From an uncultured Croceitalea sp. (GTDB lineage Bacteria; Bacteroidota; Bacteroidia; Flavobacteriales; Flavobacteriaceae), in assembly GCA_947495075.1 (NCBI GenBank), contig CANLXH010000002.1, positions 682,001 through 746,000 on the forward strand: a DNA stretch of 64,000 bases, written 5' to 3'. The notes beneath the pieces were generated by a model. The model searched no databases. It was given only the letters and a program-made list of their open reading frames with translations, and was not told where the DNA came from. The translations under genes were made by a program, and so were the position numbers. Of the stretch, positions 1 through 12,000 are shown piece by piece (the first letter of the stretch is position 1; every line of letters begins with the position of its first letter).

Positions 1-3000
1 TCGATGGTTTTACTAGCACGGATAATACCGTAAGACAAAACAGTCCTTATGCTTGTTATGCGGATGTTACTTCTTTAATAACCGCACTGGCTAATCCTGA
101 AGGAGATTATACCGTTGCAAACATTAGGGCTACAACTGGAGGACTAACTCCAGGGGGAGGCACAACCGGTGGTTGGACGCTTGTAATTGTTTATGAAAAT
201 CCAACAGTGACCGGTAAATTTATAACAACATTTGATGGTTTTGCAAGAGTAAACGGGACAAACACTATTGATATTGACTACAGCGGCTTTGAAACCATAC
301 CAGTAGGTCCAGTAATCGCAGATTTGGGTGCAGCTACACTTGAGGGGGATTTTAGAATAGATGGCGATGGTTTAGGCATTGAAGCTTCAAGTAACACTGG
401 TTTCACAGCAATAGGTAATGCGACTAACCCAACAGACAATTTCTTTAACAGTAACATTACGTTAGACGGAGTAGTAACTACCAATAGAAACCCTGCAAGT
501 ACAAATACGCTGGGTTATGATACTGATATCTTCCGATTAAACAATGCTGTCAACTCCATAATCCCAAATGGTGAAACAGCAGCAACTTTCAGGTTCTCTA
601 CTGATGGTGATCAATACTATCCTTTCTTTAATTCATTTAACGTTGAGGTTATTGAGCCAAATATTGTTTTAGAAAAAAAGGTAGAGGATATTGCAGGTAA
701 TGATATCACTGGGGCGGGTGTTAATCTAGGTCAACTTCTGGATTATGTACTCTCTTTTCAGAATGTAGGAAATGATAATGCAACAGATTATACCATACGT
801 GATATTTTACCAATAAATGTAACACTAGACGAAACCAACCTTACTCTACCAACTGGAGTAACATATGTTTATATGCCAGCAACAAGGGAGATTATCTTTA
901 CAATTCCTAATAATTTAGTGGAAGAAAATGATCCCTCTTCTAGTATTAGAATGCGAGTTCAAGTAGCAGAAAATTGTTTCGATTTTATTGATGCTTGTAC
1001 AGATCAAATCCAGAATGTTGCATTTTCTACTTACCGAGGTGAAATTAATACAGCACAAATAACAGATGATCCGAGTGTTAACGATTTTGATTCTTGCGGT
1101 TTTGTAAATGCAGGTGCAACCAACTTTTTGTTAGATGATTTGGATGCCTGTGATTTTTCAAGAACGGTACAATTATGCGGTGATAGCGTAGTACTAGATG
1201 CAGGTGATAATTTTGATGCCTATTTCTGGTACGTAGATGAAAATAATGATGGCTTAATTGATGCTGGAGATACACTTATTTCTGGTGCAAATACAGACAC
1301 CCTTCTAGTTACTGAAGTGGGAACCTATATTGTTGATAAACAAGTTGCCGACCCATGTAAGGGTTTTCAGGAAATTATAACTGTAACACTGTTTGGGACT
1401 ACACAAAGTAACCCAATAACGGCATTGATAAATGACACTACTAATACCGTAGAGGGAGAAGTTGTAGTATGCCCAAATGATGGTGAAGAACTACCCGAAA
1501 TATTTCTTTGTGGTCTAAACGATACAGAACTTATTCAAATTAACATTCCTGATGCAGATAGTATTGAATGGGAACAATTAGACGAGGCAAGCTGTTCTGC
1601 TGCAACAGAAGATTGTGCCAATAAGAATAATACATGTACATGGAATATTATTGCAACCGGAAATGATTTTACAGCATCAGATGCTGGTCAATATAGAGTA
1701 GTAATTAACTATGCTAATGGTTGTTTTTCAAGATTCTATTTTAACATCTTTAAAAACCCACTTAACCCACAGTTTAATAGTAGTGATATTATTTGTACTA
1801 CTCCAGGAAATATAACGGTAACCAACATGCCGTTGGATTATGAGTTTCAACTTGTAGACACTACCAATGATAATATTCTAGTGCCATATAGTGCCAACAA
1901 CGGACCAAGTTTTACTATTGCAACCAATGGTGCATACCGCGTTGAAATGCGCCAACAAGGGGTGACAGACGGTTGCGTTTTTGTGCTAGATAATATTGGA
2001 ATTCTTAATAGAGACTTTCAGGTTGATGTTACGGCTAGAGATACAGATTGTAATGGTCTTGGAGAAATATCAATATCTGTTCTTAATGTAGAGGCTCAAT
2101 ATTATTATGAAATTTCACAAGGAGGAACATCTGTAGATACTTTTGGCCCTTCTAATGACAACAACTACACTTTTGAAAATCTCAATGATGGTATTTATGA
2201 TATTTTAGTTACCACAGATGATGGTTGTAACTATACAGAACAAGTAACTATAAATGATTTATCAGACTTAGATCTTAACGCAAGGGTTTCACAACACATT
2301 TCATGTAGGGAGGGCAACATTCAGATGGAGTCTACTGGTGGTCAAACCCCACACACTTATGCAATTTGGTCTTTTGTCGACGAAAGCGGTACAACTATAA
2401 CCTCTTATGCAGATGTTAATGATATTCCACCGAGCGAATACCAAACCAGTGTAATTTTTGATGTTCTAATCCCGGGAGATTATACTTTTGTAGTGGTTGA
2501 TCGTAATAACTGTCATGCTTTTTCAAATACAGTGACTATTATTTTGGTTCCGGCAGTAGAATATACAAGAGATTCAACCGATGAAACGTGTTTTGGCGCA
2601 AATGATGGTACTATAAATATTAACTTAACAAATAGTAACGGATACAGGGTTGCCTATTATTTAATCGATAATACTGGAGTCGAAATTGCAACAAATAATT
2701 CTGGCTTTTTTGGAAATTTAGCTCAAGGCGATTACTCTGTAAGAATTAATCAGAGAAGGGGAGGTTCAGAATGTGATTACTTCGAAGATTTCACAATTAG
2801 TGGGCCAGTAGATTCGGTTACTGGAACCGCAACAATAACACAAGATTACACCTGTATCCAAGATGCTGTAATTACAGTACAAACAGCAAGTGGTGGGACG
2901 GCTCCCTATGAATATAGCATTGATGGTGTTAATTTTGATGGTACAGCAGGTGCAGATGTTTTTCCTAACCTTACCGATGGTACTTACAACATCCATATAC

Positions 3001-6000
3001 GTGATGCTAACAATTGTGTTTTTATAACCCCAGACATTATAATTGCCCCTTTAAATCCACCAACTGACTTAACTTTTACGGCTACAAATCCTGTATGTCC
3101 TACTTTGATATCTGATGTAACAGCCACAGTAGTAAATGGCAACGCTCCTTTTGTGTTTGAAATTATTGCGCCTTCTGCAATAGCTGCTACATCCATTACA
3201 GGGTCTTCAGCAGATTTTGATGGGCTTTCTCCAAATACGTATACATTTAGAGTAACGGACGCAAAAAATTGTGTCTATGAAGAAAGTTTTACCATAAACC
3301 CTGTATCACCAATAACTGCGGTTGAACAATTGGTAAGTAATATTACTTGTTTCGATGATACAGATGGTGAAGCTCGCTTTACCATTGCAAACTTTAATAC
3401 CTCATATGACTATTCCGTTGCAGGACCTTCCAATTTCACTGGAACCAATGAGACGAATGGAACAATAGATTTAACCAGCCTTGATGACGGAACATACACG
3501 ATAAATGTTACAGATAACGATACTAATTGTACAGCTACCGCAACAGTAACTATAAATGGCCCTCCAGCAGCCATTACAATCACAGCAGTTGAAACCCAAC
3601 CAACATGTACTACTGATGGTAGTGCACAAATTACTGCATTAGGTGGATGGGGAAGCTATACTTATGTACTTAACAATCCCGACACTACACCTGTATCTAC
3701 CAATACAAATGGAACCTTTAACAACTTAACGCAATATGGTGTTTATAATGGTACTGTAACCGATGTAAATGGTTGCGTTGAGCCATTCTCATTTGAATTA
3801 TTCGAAGCTTTTCCACCTGTACTTGCAATTGCACCAAATGATTTCTGTTATGATGACGCTACCGGATTAACTTTGACTGCAACAGTAACTTCTGGTGGTG
3901 ATGGGAATTTTGAATACAGTCTAAACAGCGGTCCTTTTGACACGCCAAATGTTTTCTCTGGTCTTGGTCCAGGAACCTACAGAATTGATGTTCGTGACGG
4001 AAATAATTGTACTGATTTTGCAACCATAACTATTAATCCAGAGCTAAGCGTTATTGCTTCGGCGCCAAATATAACGGCTTGTGCTACAGCAACTGATGTA
4101 AACGTAACGGTAGCAGGTGGTGATGGAAACTATGTATATGCTATAGTCGCTGATGGTGCTTCTCCAGGAACTTTTAGTACAACTAATCCAATCGCTATTA
4201 CTGGAGCTGGGGATTATGATGTGTATGTAAGAGACAATTCGGGCAACGCTGGGTATTGTGAAGCGAATTTTGATTTGACCATCGCTCAAGATGCTCCTTT
4301 GGTAATTTCTGTATCAAATACTGATATTTTATGTAGCGGCTCATCAACCTCAACAATTACGATAACTGCCTCTGGTGGCGAAGCGCCATATAGGTATAGT
4401 ATTGATAATGGTACAACTTATGAAACTACAAATACATTTGTTAATCAGGCAGCAGGAAGTTATAACATCCGTGTACTAGACGCCAACAATTGTGATGTAA
4501 CACAAACTTATACGATTACGGAGCCTTTTACCCTTTCTGCTTCTGCGGCGGTAACCGCGCTAGTGGAATGTAACCCTACTGCTGGTGCCGAGGTTAGAAT
4601 CACCAATGCGCAAGGAGGTACTGCTCCATACGAATATAGCTTTGATAGCGGAACGACTTATAGTGCAAGCGCCATAGGTTTTTTATTAGAAGGGACGCAC
4701 ACGTTATATATAAGAGATGATAATGATTGTACTTTTGAGATGACCGTAACGGTTGATCCTCAACCGACTCCTCCTACATTGTCGGCAGCTGTTGACTATG
4801 AGTGCGATGGGGAAGGAACAATTACGGTAACCCCAAGTAGTACGGATTTTGATTATACCTATTCCATCTCTGTTAATGGTGGAGCCCTAACTCCTAACAC
4901 TCCTAACACATCTAATATTTTTAATGATGTGGCTGTTGGCAATCACACCATAAGTGTAGATTATATAAGCAATTCGGCACCCGTTAGGAGCACATTATTA
5001 TTAGAAGATTTTGGAACCGGCCCAAACATACCGCTTCCAGAAATTGACACAGATTATTACTGCTATGATCCACAAGACGGAACTGCTTCGCCATGTAGTC
5101 CTTTAGATGGGCGTACTACGAATAGTGCAAACTCAAGAATTAACGATTTAGAATATAGCGTTACCAGTACTATTGTAGCTCCTTTTGGAACATGGGTAAG
5201 CCCAATAGACAATTCGGGAGATCCAAATGGAAGGTATTTGGCCATAAATGTTGGTAATCCTGGAGTAAATACGGTTGTTTATACTAAAGAAGATATTGAA
5301 ATTATACCGAATAGGAATGTCGAAATTTCTCTGGATGTAATCAATTTGGTAAGACAAGGCTCAGGTTTAATCCGCCCAAATATATTAGTAGAGATTGTAG
5401 ATTCATCTGGCAATATCTTAGATAGCGGAACTACTGGCTTGATTGATGAGAACACTGGAAATACAGATTGGAGAAACTTTGTTATTCCACCACTAGATCC
5501 AGGAGTAAATACAACCGTAGATATTGTAATTAGAACTATTGGTACTGGTACCAATGGAAATGATGTTGCTATTGATAATATTCAAGCGTTCCAAACTCCT
5601 GAACAATGCGCAGGAACGGTTACAATTGACGTAACTGTTGAAGATGGCCGTGCTTTTGATGCTGAAATTACTACATTCTCAAACACTAGCTGTAACGCAG
5701 GAACAGACGGGGCTATCACTTTTGAAGTTGAAAATTTTGATGCTACTTTTGAATATCAAGTAAATGGGGGTGGTTTTTCTGCACCACAAAACACAAGTCC
5801 TATTAGTCTTACCGGTCTGTCTGCTGGTAATTATGACATAGATGTAAGAACAACAGATAATCTAGGGAACACCTGTTCGGTATCATTTAGTCAAACACTT
5901 TCTGAACCAACTCCAGTAGTAGCTTCTGTTGTATTAACATCTCCCGTTACTTGTAATGATGATGCTATACTTACAGCTTCAGCTTCTGGCGGAACACCTA

Positions 6001-9000
6001 ACTATGAATACCAACTAGAGATAAATGATGGTGGTCTTACCGAGGCTGCTTATAACATTACTTCTATTTTAAGACCCTTTCAAAACGCTGCAAGCTTTAC
6101 AGGTGTTCCAGAAAATATAACGGGAGAGTCGTATGTTGTTCGTGTAAGAGATGCAAACGGTTGTATAGATGTCATAGATAATGCTATTATTGTTACGGGT
6201 CCTCAGCCTGTCACATTTAATGCCATTCCAATAGCTTGTTATAGTGGTAGCAACAACGGAACCATAGAAGTTACCGTTACAGACGGAAATGGAGGATATC
6301 AATTCCAAATTAACGGAGGTCCTTGGTTAGCTCCTACAGTAGCTGGTCCACCAGATTATATTTTTGAAAATTTAAGTGCTGGAACCTATACTATAAATGT
6401 TAGAGATAGCTTTGGTTGCGAGGGAACAGCTGTTCCAATTACAATAAATCCACAACTAAATGCCTCTGCAAATTTACAGAGTAATTTAACCTGTCTTGCA
6501 GACGCATCTATTGAAGTAACTGCTACAGGGGGTTCTGGGGTATATGTTTATGAATGGAGTAATCTGTCAACAGGACCTTGGAACAACACGCAGTTTACTG
6601 GTAATATTTTTACTACTAGTTCTGCTGGCGATTTTTATTTTAGAGTTACAGATAATACAACACCTACCGTTTGTTCTGATATTGTTGGACCAATCACTGT
6701 TACGCCAGCTCCAAATCCAGTCATATCTTCAGTCACACCAACAGACATTTTATGCAATGGCGAAAACACAGGAAGTCTTGATGTTACAATAGACACTTCA
6801 ATTGGCAATCCGCCTTATACAATTGATGTTATTGAAATAAATGGTCCTACAAATTATGGAACACAAACTACTGGTCTTCCAGCGGGAGATTATGAAGTAA
6901 CGATTACTGATGCTAATGGGTGTATTTCTAATCCATTCCCGGTTACTATCAATCAGCCAGATGCAATTACATATACCATTGACCTGCAGCCAATAACCTG
7001 TGATTCTTCTACAGGAACTAATCCAGGTTCTATTACGGTAGAAAATGTAGCAGGCGGAACAGCTGAATACAACTACTACCTAACTGGAAATAATGGCTAT
7101 TCAGATACTTATTTAACCACTTCGGGAGGTGAAGATTATACTTTTACAATTCTAGAATTTGGAATATATGAAGTTGATGTTGTAGATGCAAATGGATGCT
7201 CTGTTGTAACTACGAATATTATTGCTTCTCCACCAGACGATTTAGATATTGATGTTTCTGCCGCAACAGTAAGTTGTGCAAGCGGAGGTACTGCTGAGGT
7301 CACTGTTACCACGGCGATATTAGGAACAAACTATGAATTTGGTATCTTAGATGCGTTTGCTGTTCCTTATGCCTCAACCTACTTCCCCCCAGATACCCCA
7401 GGAGGCCCTACTCATACATTTACGGGTCTAACGCCTGGTATAACATACACTTTCGTAGTACACGATATAACTACAGACTGTTACTACTTTGAAGAAGCTG
7501 CTACACCAATAAATTCACCGTCTAGCATGACAGCTATTCTGGATGTAGTTAACAACGTTACTTGTACAGGATCAGATAATGGCAATGTAACTTTTACAAT
7601 TGAAGATTATGATGCTGGTGCTACGCAAGTAGATTATGAAATTTTTAATGCACAGTCTAACGGAAGCATTGTCCCAACTGCTATAACTGGTAGTATAACC
7701 GTAAATCCACCTACAGGACCTCAAACTGTATCAAACGTAGGTCCACTAGCTCCAGGGATATACTACATTCTTCTAACAGAAAGAAACGGGGCATTTGATG
7801 GTTGTTCTATTAGCACAATAGATTTTACCATAGATGAATCTACCAATCTTTTAAGTGTTACCGCAGATTCGCCAACAAACGATAATTGTAACGTTAATGC
7901 TGGTGTAATTACAGCTCTAGGACAATTTGGCACAGCTCCTTATGAGTTTCAATATTTATTAGATACCGACCCTACCGCTGCTGTATCACATACACCTCCT
8001 ACTGCTACCTCGGCAGGTTGGACGAGCAGTACAACCGCAAATGTTGAATCTGGTGATTATAGAGTTTATATAAAAGATGCAAACAATTGTATACAATTTG
8101 ATGATGTCACAGTTTTATTAGACCCGTCACTAGAAATCTCTTTAAGTATTGTAGATGAATGTGTGGATGAAGGTACTTTTCAAGTGACTATAACAGTAGA
8201 TCAGGTTGGCGTTTCGACCACAACACCTCCTTCAGCTCCGGCTGAAACTTATTTGATAAGTGTTAATGGCGGAGGCTTTCAAACCGTTACGTTTACAGCT
8301 GGTCAATATACCATTTCAAACTTAAGTTCTGGATTAGGACAAACTATTGCTATTCAAGATTTAAACGGTTGTGGCGAAACCGAAACATTTGACATTCAAA
8401 CTCCACTAGAGTTTACAGTTATACAAACCGTTGCTTTAGATTGTGAGCCTGGAGTTTTAGCCAATGCTGAAATACAGATTAATGTTACTTCGGGGTCAGG
8501 TAATTATGAATTTCAAATCGATGGCCCTGGGGCAGTAGACCAGGCAAGAACCGTCTTAACTTCAAATCCATTTACATGGACAGGAGCTAGTGCTGCTGGT
8601 CCATACAGCGTAACAGTATTTGATTTGGGTACTACACCTCCAAATTGTTTTGAAACCATAACAATTGATATTCCAGATGCCGTTCTTCCAGATTTTACAG
8701 AAACCAACATAGATGTTACATGTAATGGGGGAGCAGATGGTAGTATTACATTAATCCAAGTAGACAATGGTATAAACCCATTAGTTTTCACCTTAACGCC
8801 AATGCCCGTTGGTGCTGTATTAAATGGAAATACTTTTGAAAATTTACCTGCTGGCTTTTATGATGTAAGAGGTACTGGAACTAATAATTGTTTTACCGAT
8901 ATTTTTAATATAGAAATTTCTGAACCTAATCTAATTACTGTTCCCAACCCAACTATCGTTGAGTTTGGTTGTACTTCTGGTAATAACTCAAATAACGCTT

Positions 9001-12000
9001 CAATCACTGTAAACGATATTGCTCCTTTTGTTCAAGGTGGTAGTGGAACTTTTATTAGATATGAATTCATTGAAGAAGATGATCCTAATACTGGTCCTGT
9101 CGAAGCTCCTGTAGTTGTTCAATCTGGTACAAATACCACATTTATTGAAACAGATTTTGCTGGTGGTGTTTACACAATTAATGTATATGACGATAATGGC
9201 TGCGTTGGAACCACTACCGCAACAATAGTGCCTTTTGATGAATTACAGTCAGCAACTATTACCATTGTTGACCCTATTTCTTGTATAAACGGAGGTGAGG
9301 ATATTAGTATCAACGCTACAAGTTCTATCACAAACTTTGGGGCTAATCCCGCTAACTATCAGTTTAGACAACTGCCAAGCGGTACTTTTTCTGCTTCAAA
9401 TACTTTTGATGATTTAGCACCAGGAACACATAATTTTGAAGTTCGCAACGTGGCAACAGGGTGTATAATTCCTATTTCACATACTGTAGTAGCCCCCAAC
9501 ACTTTTACAATTGATGTTGTTAAGCTAAGAGATGTTCAGTGTTTTAACACAGAAACCGGTGAAATTACATTAGAGTTAATAGATGCCACATACACCGGTG
9601 GCTTTAATTGGACAATCTATAATACCAATGGTACTGCAGATAGAGTAGACGATACCGTTTATACTGGGGCAGATGCCACAGGAAGCATAGCTACAACTGG
9701 TCCAACAGGAGTTTTAAATTTAAATGCCGGAAGTTATATCGTTGAGATTTCACAGGCTGCTTTCCCAAATTGTACAAATATTGAAGCATTTACAATTAAC
9801 GGTCCTTCGGCAGCAATTACAGGAGATACAGAAGTAACTCAAATCACATGTGCTACTGACCCTGCTTTTAATGATGGTACAATAGAAGTGATTGATGTTG
9901 CAGGTGGATGGGGAGGTTACCAATACTATGTGAGCACAACACCAAATCCTGATGAATTTGATCTTTCAAACTATTTTGCCAACCCAAGGTTTTCAAACCT
10001 AACTGCTGGTACTTATGAGGTTTGGGTAATCGATGTCAATGGTTGTCCGGAACAATTAACAGATGTTGTTTTAGTTAATCCAACACCGATTATTGCAGAT
10101 TTACAAATCAACGACTTTAACTGTATTAATCTACAGGGAGAAATAGAAGTTGTGGGTATTCCTGCGATTAACCCCGTTAGCGGTGGTCAAGGAAGCAATT
10201 ATACCTATCAATTAATTAGAAATGGTTCAAATGTAGGTTCGCCTCAAAATACCACTATATTCTCCGGTCTTGGCGCTGGATCCTATGAAGTATATATCCT
10301 AGATCAATGGGGTTGTGACACTACTGTTGGACCAGTGGTTCTTACAGATGCAATGACCGCTACTGCATCGGTAATAAAACCTATTGATTGTACCGTAGAC
10401 CCTGGCGCCCATATTACTCTTACAGTAAATGGTGGTTCTTCGAACTTAGATTATACGGTTACTTATCCAGACCTAACCACTACCGTTTCTCAAAATAATG
10501 GGGTGTTTACCAATCTAACTCAGCCTGGTGAATATGTCTTTGTGATTACAGACTTAGACACTGCAACTCCATGTACCTTTGAAGTGAGGCAATCATTAGA
10601 TGATAAAGTTGACCCCGTACTGTTAGATGCCGCCGTAGAGAATGTTAGTTGTTTCAATGGCTCTGATGGAAGTATTACTGCGATTTTAGATACTGCAACA
10701 GCTACTAATCCTGACTATACTTACGAGCTTTATAGAACTTCAGATTTAGTAACTCCTATAAGAATAGCACAAACAAGCCCATTGTTTGATAATTTAGACC
10801 CTGATTCTTACCAAGTACGTGTAATATCGGGCAGGAATTGTGTAGATACAAAAACAGAAATTGTAACGCAGCCAACTCAATTATTAATTGATGCTACAGC
10901 TACTGCCTTTGTTTGCGCAGCAGATAATACCGTTAATACTTCAACAATAACAGTTGTCATTTTAGACGGTGCAACAACTCCGGGAACACCTTCTGGAACG
11001 TCACCTTATTTGTATAGTATTGACAATGTAAATTTCCAAACATCCAACACTTTCCAGGTTATTGATAATGGAACTGACCAAACAATAACTATTTATGTTA
11101 CTGATGGCGAAAGCTGTCCAGCTACAGATACGGTTACCATAACTGCTTTAAATACTTTTACGGCTTCAGTGTCACAAAACACTGCTATTTCTTGTGCTAA
11201 TCCTGAACAAATAACTATTACAGTTACAGAAACAGGAACCCCTGGGGATGTATATACTTTTGAATTGTTACCTATTCCAAACACAAATGGGGTAATGACT
11301 TCAAACACAAACACTACTGCGGTTTTTGAATTATCTGCTGTTGGAAGTTATACTTTCCGTGTTACAAACTCAACTACTGGGTGTTATGTAGATACTACAC
11401 CATATGAAATAGCTCCATTTGATTTAATTGATGTTGTCGCAACAGCAACAGACCCAATCTCTTGTTTTGGCACGGCTACTGGGGCACTAGAAATAAACAT
11501 TACTGGTTACTCTGGAAATTACGATTATCAGATTTTTGATACTTCAAACAATCCTTTTGGAGGTGTAGTGAGTACAGATACCAATATTAATCCAAGGCCA
11601 ATTCCTAATGTTCCTGGCGGAAATTATTATGTGAGAGTAACAGAAACTGGATTGCCATTGTGTATAGAGGATTCTAATACTATTACCATTGTCTCCCCAA
11701 CAGCCCCTCTTAGCACTGCAGTTTCTGTGGAAGCTCCTGCAACTTGTGATAATAATCAAGGTGAAATTTTGGTTGTGCCAACTGGAGGGTATGCACCTTA
11801 CGACATAACGTTAACAAACACCACAACCAGCCAGGTCTATAATATAACTGGTGTTACTGCTCATACATTTACAAGTCTTTCTGCAGGAAACTTTACAATT
11901 GAGGTTTCTGATAGCGGAAGCGTTCCTTGTCTTGATAATGAAACTGCGATTATTGTTCCTGCAATTCCAATTACAGCAGACATTACTGCAACACCTACGA

